Both the position numbers and the translations under genes were made by a program. The notes beneath the pieces were generated by a model. It searched no databases, had not been told where the DNA came from, and saw only the letters and a program-made list of their open reading frames with translations. A stretch of DNA of 64,000 nucleotides, taken from contig JACGCK010000025.1 of assembly GCA_014925825.1 (NCBI GenBank), forward strand, positions 1-64,000, read 5' to 3'. Within the stretch, counting starts at the first letter, position 1. Each line of letters begins with the position of its first letter. This stretch comes from Pholiota molesta (taxonomy: Eukaryota > Basidiomycota > Agaricomycetes > Agaricales > Strophariaceae). Shown here one piece after another: positions 12,252 through 28,103 of this stretch.

Positions 12252-15200
12252 ATGGACGACCAGGCGCACAAGGCGCACAGAAAATCGGACAAGGGCGGCA
12301 AGGCCAACAAGAAGGAGAAGCAACATGGCTTCAACGAAAAGGCCTTTGCGCCCAAGTCTGGCCGCAGAGCCGACAGGCAGGGCCGCCGCAACGTCGAGCG
12401 AGACCAGACTCGCCTCCATGTCCCCCTCGTCAACCGCACGCCCGACGACGATCCCCCGCCCGTCATCATCGCTATCGTTGGGCCATCTGGGGTAGGGAAA
12501 ACGACCCTGCTCAAGTCACTCGTCCGCCGCTATGCGAAACAGACCCTTAACGAGGCCAAGGGCCCCATTACCGTCGTCAGCGGCAAGAAGAGACGGCTCA
12601 CGTTCATCGAGTGCAATAACGATATCAACAGTATGATTGATATCGGCAAGATCGCAGACCTTGTTTTGCTCATGGTCGACGGCTCGTTTGGCTTCGAAAT
12701 GGTATGTCATTTCGTCTCTCACAGCGGGGAGTCAACGATTGTTCAAACCACAAAACGTCTTGTCAATATACTAATTTTATACAACTTGAATCCAACCGTT
12801 CATGCATTTTTCGCCTCGAACAAGCGTTGACCTCCCGCAGTGTCTAATTTATTTTTTATTCTGACATCTTTTGTAGGAAACCTTCGAGTTCCTCAATATT
12901 CTCCAATCCCATGGCTTCCCCAAGGTCATCGGTATCCTCACCCATCTCGACCTCATCAAAAAGGCCTCCACCCTCAAAGACACCAAAAAAGCCCTCAAAA
13001 AGCGCTTCTGGACCGAAATCTACCAGGGCGCCAAACTCTTCTACCTCTCCGGCGTGCTCAACGGCCGCTACCCCGACACCGAGATCACCAACCTCACGCG
13101 CTTCATCTCCGTCATGAAGTTCCGCCCGCTCGTCTTCCGCAACACCCACCCCTACCTGCTCGCCGACCGCCTCGAGGACCTCACCCCGCGCGAGGCCGTG
13201 CGCACGTCCAAGGGCAAGTGCGACAGGAGCATCACGCTCTACGGCTACGTCCGCGGCACGCACCTGCGGCTGGGCACGAACGTGCACATCCCGGGCGTCG
13301 GCGACCTCCCGCTCGCGCGCGTCACCGCACTGGGCGACCCGTGCCCGCTGCCGACCGCGGACTCGGAGACGCGCCGCAAGCTCAGCGAGAAGAAGAAATT
13401 GTTGATCCACGCGCCGATGAGCGACGTCGGCGGCGTGATGTACGACAAGGACGCGGTGTGGGTGAACGTGCCGGGGAGCTTTACGCGGGGGAACGCGGAC
13501 GTGGCGCAGGGCGAGGGCGAGCGCATGGTGATGGACCTGCAGGATGTGGACCAGACGCTGGAGGACAGGGTCGCGCAGAGCGATATTCGGCTGTTTGGGT
13601 CGTCGTCGAAGGCGCTGATGGTGGACCAGGAGGAGAGCGAGGACGAGGAGGAAGAGGAGGAGAGCGAGCAGTCTGACTCGGGGATTGATTCGGACGAGGA
13701 AGACGATGGCATGGACGAGGACATCCCGCGGCATGCTGAGAACACTGGGCGCACGAGCCGGCGCACCGTCACACGGACCGTGCCTTCCAACACACAGGTG
13801 CGCACGGAGATCGATTACGCCGATAGCGACTCTGATCTAGGCGAGAACGAGGACGAGCGCGGCGCACGCGTCAAGCTAAAAGAGGACAACGACATTCCGG
13901 ATGACGACGATGACATCCCGAGCGACGAGGGCGAGGACGACGTGGACGAAGACGACGAATCAATACCCCGCTGGAAAGCGAATCTCGCGGACCGCGCCGC
14001 GCAGCTCGCCGCCGGCACCCACAGGCGGAAGAAAGACTGGATCAAACTCATCTACAGCTCGGCACTGTCGCCAGACGAGATCGTCCATGGCCCGCGGAAC
14101 GCCGCGGACGGCGCCAAGGACGAGGAGGAGGACGACTTTTTCCAGGTCAGGGCGACGGGGGCCGAGGACCCGGATGTGCTGGACCAGGGCAAGGAGGCGG
14201 TGGATGCGGAGGCGCTGCGGAAGTGGGAGGCGGAGGAGATGTTGGATTCGATTCGGAATTTGTTCATCACTGGGGCTGAGGCGGCCGTTGAGGGCGATGG
14301 CGGCAATGCTGTGGGTGGAGACGAAGACGACGGCGAGGACGAGGAGTTTGATGAGGAGGACGGTGACGAAGCGGGACGCGCGTCGAAACCCACCGGCAAC
14401 ATGTCCCGCGCGGAAGCGCTCGCGAGGAAGAAGGAGCTCCTGAAGCGCAAGTTCGACGAGCAGTACGACGATCCGTCGGGCCCCAAGGCGGACTTCTACG
14501 ACGAGAAGAAGGACGCGATCGCGGCGCAGCTCGCGCTGAACCGGGCCGAGTTCGAGGGCGTCGACGCGGAGGCGCGCACGCTCGTCGAGGGCTTCCGCCC
14601 GGGCCAGTACGTGCGCATCGAGCTGCACGACGTGCCGTGCGAGATGGTCGAGAACTTCGACCCGACGTTCCCCATCGTCGTCGGCGGGCTGCTGCCGGCG
14701 GAGGAGCGGTTCGGGTACGTGCAGGTGCGCATCAAGCGGCACCGGTGGTTCAGCCGCACGCTCAAGACGAACGACCCGCTCATCTTCTCGCTCGGGTGGC
14801 GAAGGTTCCAGAGCATACCGATCTACTCGCTCGACGACCACAGCATCCGGATGCGCATGCTCAAGTACACGCCGGAGCACATGCACTGCTATGCGACGTT
14901 CTACGGCCCCGTCGCGCTGCCCAATACGGGCTTCTGCGCGTTCAACACGCTGGGCGCGGATCAGCCTGGGTTCCGGGTGTCGGCGACGGGCGTGGTGCTC
15001 GACATCGACCGCTCGGCGAAGATCGTGAAGAAGATCAAGCTGACGGGTGTGCCGTACAAGATCTTCAAGAACACGGCGTTCATCAAGGATATGTTCGGGT
15101 CGGCGCTGGAGGTGGCGAAGTTTGAGGGCGCGAATGTGCGCACGGTGTCCGGGATCCGGGGGCAGGTGAAGAAGGCGCTGCCGAAGCCGGATGGCGCGTT

Positions 15201-15862
15201 CCGTGCGACGTTTGAGGATAAGGTGCTGAAGAGCGGTATGTTTTGTTTTTTATTTCATGATGAGAACGGGTGTTTACGATGTGGGACTACCTTCAGACAT
15301 CGTCTTCCTCCGCGCGTGGTACTCCATCCAGCCGCGCAAGTTCTACAACCCCGTTACCTCCCTCCTCCTTTCCGACAAGTCCAAATGGACCGGCATGCGG
15401 CTGACTGGCCAGATCCGGCGCGACGAAGGCCTCAAGACACCGCTCGACGTGAATTCGACATACAAGAAAATCGAGCGGGCGCCGCGGCGCTTCAACCCGC
15501 TCATCGTGCCCAAGAAGCTGCAGGCGGCGCTACCGTACGGCGCGAAGCCGAAGCTCATGGCGCCGCAGCGCGCGCCGACATACCTGCAGAAGCGCGCGGT
15601 CGTGCTGGAGCCCGAGGAGCGGAAAGCCGTGGCGCTGATGCAGCAGATACGCGCGCTAAGGAAGGACCAGGTAGCGAGAAGGCATGAGAAGAAGGAGGAG
15701 AAGAAGGCGGAAAGGGCGAAGAAGTTGGAGAAGGAGGAGCAGAAGAAGGGGGAGAAGGAGAAGGAGAGGAGGAAGGATGTGATGCGGATGGCGGGGCAGA
15801 AGAGTAAGCGGGAAGCGGAGATACAGGAGGGCGGTGGCCGGGCAAAGAGAAGGAAGACATAG
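12252..15862 (+). CDS. BMS1: Ribosome biogenesis GTPase BMS1
   Basis: Nucleolar GTPase of the small-subunit processome, needed for 40S pre-ribosome maturation. Three exons: 12252-12701, 12877-15235 and 15297-15862, separated by introns of 175 and 61 bases, giving 1124 residues, close to the yeast protein. ATG 12252 starts a Lys-rich nucleolar-type N-terminus ([18 protein letters not shown]). The P-loop [14 protein letters not shown] lies near residue 76, then [19 protein letters not shown] and [11 protein letters not shown]. An AARP2CN-like region follows (about 13130-13330), then very acidic Asp/Glu tracts (13620-14370), the conserved C-terminal RIBIOP region ([52 protein letters not shown]) and a Lys/Glu-rich tail. 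Long antisense frames across it are composition artefacts. Confidence 0.96.
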
Positions 15863-16076
15863 ATATATTTTATTTCGTTCGTTTCTCTACCGTACACTGC
15901 TTTTTTGTATACAATTTTATTCGCATTTGTGAGCCTTGCCAGCTTTCAGAGACAGAGTGACAAGCATCACGGGTGACCGGTGACCAAGGTACGCTGTCAC
16001 GCCATGCTCGCCAAATGAGGCCAAACAAGTAGTTGTATTCTCCGACACACTCCGAACGCTGTCCAACACATCCACC

Positions 16077-16562
16077 ATGCACGCATCCCTCATCCGCCGC
16101 CAACTCGGGGGCTTGGTCCCCCCCAAAATTGCCACTCCTAAACTCGTCGTAAGCACACTACACAGCACCCACTTCTACTGGCCTTTTCTCTGATTTTGTG
16201 CTTTTTTTCTCCACAACGAATGACTTGGCAATACAGTCGGGTGGATCTGGCGCAGGATTGGGCCCTCTCGTCAACTTTTACTCCAAGCTTCCAAAGGGAG
16301 AGGCTACAAAACGTGTCGGCGGTATCAAAGGACGCTACTTTGACGGCGAGAACGCGTCGGGCAAGCCCATCGTTGCTCTCATTTTCGGAATCTTCGCCGT
16401 TGGTTACACCATTGACTACAACAGTGAGTTGGCTTATACACACTCTCATGAAAACTGCTGACAAAGTTCTTTCGACAGTGCACTTGAGTACGTTTGTTCT
16501 TAGCTTAACTGTAGGCCTTTCTGACGAACTACGCAGAGCACCACAAGAACCATGCGCACTAG
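16077..16562 (+). CDS. ATP17: Mitochondrial ATP synthase subunit f
   Basis: Small membrane subunit of the F1Fo ATP synthase stator and dimer region in the inner mitochondrial membrane. Four exons: 16077-16148, 16237-16423, 16479-16487 (only 9 bases) and 16537-16562, totalling 294 bases and 97 residues, close to the ~100 of yeast subunit f. The protein starts with a basic presequence (MHASLIRRQLGG), then GPLVNFYSKLPKG and RVGGIKGRYFDGENASGKP. A single membrane helix follows (IVALIFGIFAVGYTIDY), ending NMHLKHHKNHAH. The micro-exon is required to keep frame and family sequence. The extended 198-base open frame read without splicing is not the product. Confidence 0.9.
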
Positions 16563-17682
16563 AGGGTGGTCGTGGGGCTAGAGAGATTTATGTCGTTGGG
16601 ATAGACAGTACGCGATGCAATAATTTTATTTTCCCTCGCCGTATTCATCCCATGAGCCCAATTTCGTCCGCCTTCCCTAAGATTTTTCTTCTTTTCGATG
16701 CTGACACCTTGCAACACGCTCTATATGCCAGAACATTTAAATTATGAAATCTATGCCTTATGTATACCTCGCGTCCCTTGCAGCACACCTCGCAGCGACT
16801 ATGATAATGGCCTAGAATATGGCTGTCAGTTAAGATCTAGTTTTAACTCATCGTTAACCAAAGAGTTATTTGGAGGAGACCCTCTACCTACTCTTTCCTT
16901 CTCACCCGTCGTCATCACAAACCTGGTCACCCTCAAAGTCTCCTTCCCAAGTGCGAATGCCTTAGGGATGCTATGAACCTGATCTCAGAAAAGCTCCGCG
17001 GATAGGTTTGCTACCGGTTTTTCCTAATTATGATGAGCCAGATCGAGTTACTTGTCGGCATCGTGGCCTCGCGTTCGTCATGCGTGCCACAAACGTACAG
17101 GCGCAGATCGATGTTTGCATAGAAGAGTAGTGATATTTTCAGGATAACCTCGTACTTCTTGTCCAGGAGGCTAAGGTTTGGATTTGCACTCTTGATATTT
17201 TTATCATCTGATGTACGTATCTTGTAAGTTGCGGAATGCTTCGGAGAAATTAGCAATAAATTTGTTCTCCTTCCACAAAACCATCACGATTTAATCGGTG
17301 CTTATTGGACATATTGTCCGGCTGATACTCATTTGGTGATGATTATTATTTGACAAGGTGGCATGTGTTCACAAGTGGCCATTTTCTTTCTTGACTTGAA
17401 ACTTCACAGCGCTCGGAAAATATTGTTATAAAGCAAGGTTCTTCGAAGTTCGGATTCGCGATGAAGTTGACCAATTGCGCAGCCCTGCGAACCACAGACC
17501 GTTGAGCCAAGTAACAGCGCTAGCACCACAATTCAAACCGTACATCATTGAATGATCATATAAGGCAACAAGAGAAGACAAGTAGCAATACAACATTATG
17601 ATACACATACACAGGAGCAAGGTATACAGAAAACTAACAGCCTTTGCAAATAAGTATAGGACAAAAAGGATCGAGATTTCTA
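16563..17682. other. Intergenic region between ATP synthase subunit f and SMC3
   Basis: About 1.1 kb between two convergent genes. AT-rich from 16600 on. No coding frame is supported. Confidence 0.4.
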
Positions 17683-22081
<4,399 letters not shown>

Positions 22082-22329
22082 CGTCGCCGTCCAAGAACAA
22101 CCTCGTTGACACGTCGTGACTGTGACATACCGCGATCGTGATGGTCTCGTGATCTCACTTGTAATGGGTCACCTTGCCCCCCACTAGGGCTGCGTAAAAA
22201 ACCTCCCCACCCTTTTTTACCGGTAATTTACCAGCAAGAAATCTCAGCCCCTCCAGAAGGGGTGTAATTTACAGTAAATTACTGGTAAATTACCTCTTCA
22301 CGTGATTTTTCGCCCCCCAAACATGATTT
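22082..22329. other. Intergenic region upstream of SMC3
   Basis: SMC3 promoter region, about 250 bases, ending in a short self-complementary patch around ACCGGTAATTTACC and GGTAAATTACC (22222-22294). No gene is seen. Confidence 0.4.
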
Positions 22330-23066
22330 TAAGGCTGAGCACGAGTGCACTCGCGAGTTACTCGCACTCGCAGCCACGAGTATTTTCGATGACAAAATCG
22401 ATACTCGCACTCGCACGAGTATTTGCCTGCGAGTACTTGTACTTGTGAGTCAAGTACTTGCATGCTCATAAGTACTTGCGAGTATTAGGGTTTTAGGGTT
22501 AGGGTTCTGCCATACACAAGTATTTACAAGTACTTGTAAGTATACTTACAAGTACTCATGATTACTTACATTTTTCTGCATTCAGAGAGACTGGGAATGT
22601 CAGTAAAATAAGAAACCACTGATTTAATTATAACTTAATCAGATCTTGTTCAATTAATAAGATAAAAAATGTGTTTTGTAGATATGTATGTCATCTAATT
22701 ATGCGCAAATTTGCGAAAGGTACGAATGCATAACGGTTGAAATATGGGCAAAAGTGTTTTTAAGCACTCAATACAATGAGCTGATACTAAACTATAAATA
22801 TCTCCATCATTTCGCATGCTAAAAATATGATTTTGTTATTGTTCAAAAGGGGTTTTAGTGCCCTACAATGCTAAAAATATTTCTATTAAATATTTATGGG
22901 GACACAAGTACTTGTGGCAAGTACTTGTGTCCTCCCAATGCCAGACTCGCACTCGCAAATACTTGCAGGCCCAAGTAACTCGCACTCGCGAGTATATTAC
23001 TCACAAGTATTCTCACGAGTTTACTTGCAAGTACTCATCTGGGACTCGCACTCGCGCTCAGCCTTA
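22330..23066. mobile_element. Non-autonomous TIR element rich in GAGTACTTG repeats
   Basis: A 737-bp element. The left end TAAGGCTGAGC (from 22330) is matched in inverse orientation by GCTCAGCCTTA (ending 23066). Inside both ends are runs of ACTCGC/GAGTACTTG units. The middle (about 22660-22900) resembles the cores of the hAT-like elements at 27201 and 42567 (GCGAAAGGTACGA; GCTAAAAATATGATTT), although the termini differ. No clear target duplication remains. It has no coding capacity and lies just upstream of SMC3. Confidence 0.65.
22485..22506 (+). repeat. Interstitial telomere-like TTAGGG repeats
   Basis: Three TTAGGG hexamers, two of them adjacent, inside the TIR element above. This is the usual fungal telomere unit, but the run is very short and internal to an element. 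Confidence 0.6.
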
Positions 23067-23616
23067 GTTAGAACTATGTATTCTGCACCCAAAAAATGAG
23101 GGTCAGCCCGGGGCCGACCCCGGGTCGATCCCGAGGGCCGGGTCAGTTAGGCACTGGCCCTGGCCCTCATAGGGGCCGGGCCAGCAGCCAATATGGTGGC
23201 CCTGGCCCCTGGCCCTCCAGGGCTGGGCCAGGGCCAGGCCCGGACCGCGGACAGTCTACTGGCATCTGAATTGTGTCCCTACTAAGGGTTTGGGCTTAGG
23301 ACTTGTTTAGGACTCATTCCTTTCTCCCCTTGGATCTGGGTCAGGTTGACTGTCCCTAACAGTCCCTACTCATTCTGAGGCTCTCCCTGATCCAGGTCAG
23401 GTTGACTCTCCTGCCAGCTGGCTTGGATATGTCCCTACTTGCATTGGGCCCAAAACCCTTTTATGCTCTCCCTTCACCTTTTTGCTATGCCCTTCACCCC
23501 TTTCCACCTTCCCTCTGGTCCTAGGAATGCTCCTCAGCCAAGGAGTTCCTCTGGAATTGGACTTATGATGATTTGGAGGGAAGATGATGATACTGGTTGG
23601 ATTGATGGCCCCATAT
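23067..23616. other. Gene-free stretch with GC-rich palindromic repeats
   Basis: 23085-23250 is dense in GGCCCTGG/CCAGGGCC and CCCGGG palindromes and looks like another decayed non-autonomous element. 23280-23430 contains a direct repeat around CAGGTTGACTGTCCCT / CAGGTTGACTCTCC. No gene. Confidence 0.45.
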
Positions 23617-24115
23617 CTCCCCAACCACTCCTTAGATCGACAAGCAGATTTTTGCGGCTTGTAGCCCTCGTCAAAGCGATATCGAACGCGCTCACGATGG
23701 CCCCAAACGACCCACCTTTGGGTGAGAAACAGATGCTGAGACATTTCGATGTCCTGAGACGAAATCGATTCGTTCTCGCTTCCCAAACCTCGGACCATCA
23801 AGATCTCCTCGCATTCGAGCTCGTCTCATTCGTCCGGTTCTTTTGAGCCCAAGATTGTTGAATTCCGAGCACAGGAAGCTTCCGAAATCTCTGCATGTCC
23901 TTGGCATGTCCTCATGCTCCTCTGTTCATGGTCTCAGAACAGAGATTCATCTGTTTCTCCCCAACCGCTCCATGGATCGTTAAGCGGTTTTTTGGGTCCT
24001 GTAGCCCCCGTTAAATCGATATCGAACACGCCCTTGACGGCCCCAAACAGCCCACCTTTGGGTGAGAAACAGATGCTGAGACATTTCGATGTCCTGAGAC
24101 GAAATCAATTCGTTC
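23617..24115 (+). repeat. ~340-bp tandem repeat array, left part
   Basis: Unit 1 runs from 23617 (CTCCCCAACCACTCC) to 23956. Unit 2 starts at 23957 (CTCCCCAACCGCTCC) and is cut at 24115 by the giant element. Landmarks such as GAGACATTTCGATGTCCTGAG recur once per unit. The rest of unit 2 is found at 46367-46544, which shows the array existed before the element arrived. Confidence 0.8.
24108..24115 (+). repeat. Left target-site duplication of the giant element
   Basis: ATTCGTTC directly precedes the left terminal repeat and recurs at 46367-46374 after the right one. The intact motif is also found in the unbroken repeat unit near 46694. Confidence 0.75.
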
Positions 24116-24772
24116 ACATAGCGATATAGGACAACACCATACCATATGGATCACCGACAATGTACAGTGTGCCATAGCATATGGAGCCACCGAATTCGGT
24201 GAGTCGGTGAGCTTGCATTCTGTACAAGGACGGTGCTTATGTACTGATACGGAGGGTGTTGATTGGCTGGAGAGCCATCCATAGGCGGGGGGGGGGACCG
24301 GAGGGTACAGTGGGTGCCCCCGGTGCAGCTGTAAGGGGGGGGGGGGAATGTACGGTGGGCACCGGTGCTGGGGGGGACCAGGAATGTCCGGTGGGTGGGC
24401 TGGGGAACCAGGGATATAGTGAGCCCCGGTTCTGATCTAGGGGTGGGGCACTGGGGATATATTGTGGGCCCCGGTGCTGATCTGGCGGTGGGGCCCCGGG
24501 GATATATGGTGGGCCCCAGTGCTGGGGGGGACCAGATGTACCGCGGGCAGGCAGGGGAACCGGGGATATGGTGGGCCCCGGTGCTGATGTAGCGGCGAGG
24601 CACCGGGGATGTATGGTGGGCCTTGGGTGGGCCCCCGGTGGTGGGGGGACCAGGGATGTACGGTGGGCGGGCGGGGGACCCCGCGAATAGTTCGTGGGAC
24701 CAGGGATGTACAGCGGATGGGCGGGGGGCCCGCGAATATATTGTGGGCCCCAGTGCTCATCTAGCGGCGTGG
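24116..24772 (+). repeat. Left terminal inverted repeat with sub-terminal repeat units
   Basis: Matches the reverse complement of 44709-46366 (without the nested 943-bp element). From about 24360 inward it consists of variants of a ~50 to 60 bp unit with the core GGGGATATATGGTGGGCCCC then AGTGCTGAT, at least five copies, and several G-runs (24289-24297, 24335-24345). Repeated sub-terminal motifs of this kind commonly serve as transposase binding sites. Confidence 0.75.
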
Positions 24773-26290
24773 GGGGATCGTGGGGATATATGGCGGGCCC
24801 CGGTGCTGATCTAGCGGGGGGGAGGGACAGGATATATGGGGTCCTAGGATGTATAGTGGGCAGGGTGGTCCATTGGAATGGTCGTAGCATACGGTAGGAT
24901 ACTGAGGGAGGGCAATAGTTGCACGCAGAGACAGCAGAAAGCAGGGGGTAAAAAATATGCTTGCAAAGAAAATAACATAAATAAGCACCGGTAACGAGAT
25001 TAGTTACATGCACTGGTGACGGAAGCATTGGAAAAACTACTGGTAATCACACCACCGGTGATGGGGTCAAAAAAGTTGGGCTAGGGTGACAGCTGTTGCA
25101 GCCTTCAGGATTAGGGAGATGGAAGACCCAGCGAGTGGCTCACAGGCTCTCAGGGGGCCTTGAGCAAGTATGGGGTGGTGGAGGAAATGGTATGTAATTT
25201 CCAATGCACAAGAGTAGAACTGTGATCCCGGTTGCAAAGTGTCGACACCAGCTCCAAACAAAAACCACCGGTGGTGGGAGCATCAATCTGAGCACCGGAC
25301 ATTAGTGGCCACCGGTGATATATGCATTTCTCCTGCAAAAACATTTCCAGAACAAGTTCAATCATATACCCCAGAATAGAGGGGTGTATGCTGGAAACCG
25401 CTACACCATAAGGGCATTTCTTCAACCACATCATGATGTGGCTATAGAGGATCCCTAGGGCATGGGAGCATCAATGTGAGCCCCAGTGATTGGTAGCCAC
25501 TGGTGATGGGAGCATCAATCTGAGCACCAGTGATTGGTGGCCACCGGTGATATACACATTTCTCCTGCAAAAACAGTTTCGAGTCATCCTGCAGATTTGG
25601 GCGGCCCCCATACAATACCGGCTGTCGAAATTGTTTACACCGGTGCCAAAGTTCATATCATCTCCTACATGTGGGGGAGATGGACCCTTAAGAGCGCTTG
25701 AGCACTTCATGGACAAACATCTTCATGCAAAGTAAATTGCTCTCGGTAGTGTTGTTGCCTGCTTGAGATACTGGTGTGGAGAAGGATGATGGCTGAAAAG
25801 CCATTTCTGAGCACCAAAAATTAGTGGGGACCGGTGATTGGTGGCCACCAGTGATATAGCGCTTGAGCACTTCATTGACAAACATCTTCTAGTGATGATG
25901 GCTGACAAGCCATGATGGTGGCTGGAATTGAACCAAGCACCCTATCTCCTGCAAAAACAGTTCCAGAATACAATCATATTCAGCAAGCATATAGGGGTGT
26001 ATTCTGGAACTGTTTTTACAGGGATATACCTATGATGGCACAGTGGACACCTTTACCACTGTGCAATCAAGGCATATCCTACCTATCACCATTATGATGT
26101 GCCCATATACCCTGCCGAGCATGGTGGTGGCACTGGTGACGGGAGCATGAGCACTGGTGATCCAAGATTTGACGGTCTCACTTGAATGTTCAAAGATCTC
26201 TTCACTAGGTGATGAAATAAAGGTGGATGCAGGCAGGGGTGGCAATTTCAGCAAGATAGAAATGTGTACATCATTATGTTTACAATTAAA
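24773..26290. other. Left inner region of the giant element, no gene
   Basis: Repetitive DNA with recurring phrases such as GCCACCGGTGATATA, TCTCCTGCAAAAACA and GGGAGCATCAATCTGAGCACC. CACCGGTG palindromes occur at 25053, 25266 and 25542, among others. A 23-bp-arm hairpin is at 25948-26022. No coding frame is supported. Confidence 0.5.
25948..26022. repeat. Hairpin with 23-bp arms
   Basis: CCTGCAAAAACAGTTCCAGA and following (25948-25970) is the reverse complement of 26000-26022 with one mismatch; the loop is 29 bases. A decayed relative is at 25328-25400. Confidence 0.65.
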
Positions 26291-26739
26291 CTAATCTATT
26301 CCTTCCAGCACTTCCCATGGATCGAAGTCAGATGAATATAATGACTCAAAGAAGTCATCAAAAAGGAAGGCGAAGTCAGAAGGATCCAAAGGGCGGGATG
26401 GGCTCATCGAATGATTCGGTATGATCTGCCTGGTACCGGTACCTTCGATGGCTGCGGTGGGCTGATGGTGGTCAGAAATCGAATCTTCTTCCCCTGTTTC
26501 TTCACTGTCACTGGAATTCATATCAGTAGATGTGTAACCATTAGATGAGGCACCAGAGGTACCAGTATCAGAGTTGGAAATAGTTCCGGCAACCTCTTCA
26601 TTATCAGTTTCATCTGCACTTGTCTCATCTGCGCTATCACTATCATCCTGAATCTGCTCCCGGTGGCGGAGGCCAGTCGAAAGAACAATGCTTGTGGAAG
26701 TGCCCTCAGCGATGGCGGCGGCACCGGCGCTTGTGGGCT

Positions 26740-27085
26740 GATCAGCCATGTGAAGCCAATGCTGGCCCATGTCAGTGACAGCAGTGGGGATGCGAGAGCT
26801 ATCACTGGTTTTGGCGGAAGACATCTGAAGCCAACGTTGACCAACATCAGCAGCGGGGGGTGTCTGGATGGCGGCACCGGTGGGCTGATCAACCATGTGA
26901 AGCCAACACTGGCCCACGTCAGTGACAGCAGTGGGGATGCGAGAGCTATCACTGGTTTTGGCAGAAGACATCTGAAGCCAACGTTGACCAACATCAGCAG
27001 CGGGGGGTGTCTGGATGGCGGCACCGGTGGGCTGATCAACCATGTGAAGCCAACGTTGGCCCACGTCGGCAGTGATGCTGCTGGG
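26740..27085 (-). repeat. 147-bp coding tandem repeat (49 residues)
   Basis: Within the C-terminal part of the transposase-gene product; the half units DVGQRWLHMVDQPTGA and DVGQRWLQMSSAKTSD alternate. Two full units and a partial third are visible, with start points near 26744, 26890 and 27037 on the plus strand. Confidence 0.8.
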
Positions 27086-27200
27086 GGTAGTGGCCGGGGC
27101 CGGTGCACGAATTATGACATCAGGGATAACCAAACACATCCATTGATGTTCCACCGGTGCAGTGGCGCGTTCTTTACCTTTCATGGATCTGGTTGGATGG

Positions 27201-28103
27201 TAGTGCTTGGAAGTCCGGTCTCAGGACCGAAAAAAGACTGAGACTGGACCAGACCTGAACCGGAAAAGACCGAAATATTGATGGACCGGAAAAGACCGAG
27301 ACCGCGGTCCGGTCCACGGTCCAACAAGATTTGAAAAATAGATAGACCGATCAAAGACCGGTTTGGACCGGTCTCAACCGGTCTTTAGCTGTAAAAATTT
27401 GTAGACTTATAAGACGTCAAAAGTCCTTTTGAATGATGCATAAATCGTATTTTTAGCTTGCGAATTGGCGAAGTTATTAATATTTTTGTTTAACTAATTA
27501 CTTTGAGCGCTTAAAAACGCTTTTACCCGCAGTTCAAGCGTTAAGCGCGCGTGTCTTTCGCAAACTTGCACATAAATAGAAAATTTAAGGATCTACAAGA
27601 TGCAGTTTAGACCTTAATATTTTAAAAACATTCGATTGAGATATAGTAATATCTATGTTTTCTACTCTTTTTGACTACTTTAAAGACGCTTTTGCCTATG
27701 CTTCGTTCGATATAGACATCGCCGTTTCGCAAACTGTGGTACAGTTAGATATTAAAATTACCTCTCTAACGAGCATACAATTATAATATTCGGTTGAGAA
27801 TTGACTGAGATATTACAAAATGCGCTCAACCACTGCATTTGCTAGTATTTTAGTTGTTTCTCAGTCATTTCTCTACCGATTTTCGTATTATTTGAAGTAC
27901 TACGTACTAGATACAGTCTACTACGCAAATATTACCAGTCTGGACCGGTCTCAGACCGGTTGAGACCAGTTTAGACTGTAACCGGTGTCTTGTGCGGTCC
28001 GGTCCGGTTTTTTGAACATTTTAAAAATAGATGGACCGGTCTCGGTCTCGGTCCAAGCCCTCGGAGGGTAAAAGACCGGACCGGACCGGACTTTCAAGCA
28101 CTA
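27201..28103 (+). mobile_element. hAT-like non-autonomous element, copy A
   Basis: Termini are TAGTGCTTGGAAGTCCGGTC and, inverted, TAGTGCTTGAAAGTCCGGTC. It is flanked by an exact 8-bp duplication, TTGGATGG (27193-27200 and 28104-28111). 903 bp, no coding capacity, subterminal ACCGGTCT repeats. Collapsing the duplication joins the frames on both sides of the KDZ gene (GGDHP to TRSMKGKERA) without a shift. Confidence 0.9.

Noticed and set aside
12856..13734. Antisense frame opposite the first half of BMS1
   Set aside because: Val/His/Leu-rich reverse image of the coding strand; the sense frame is strongly conserved.
13960..14886. Long antisense frame opposite BMS1
   Set aside because: High GC and Asp/Glu-rich codons keep the opposite strand open. 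The product is Arg/Leu/Val-rich with no domain.
22485..22506. Chromosome end or healed telomere
   Set aside because: Only three TTAGGG units inside a TIR element, with normal sequence on both sides.
24237..25028. Pro/Gly-rich frame in the left terminal repeat
   Set aside because: It only reflects the sub-terminal repeats and G-runs, and the same repeat is open in several frames.
25905..25945. tRNA-like T-arm (GGTTCAATTCC then AGCCACCA on the minus strand)
   Set aside because: No cloverleaf could be built upstream; the bases next to it are part of the hairpin at 25948-26022.
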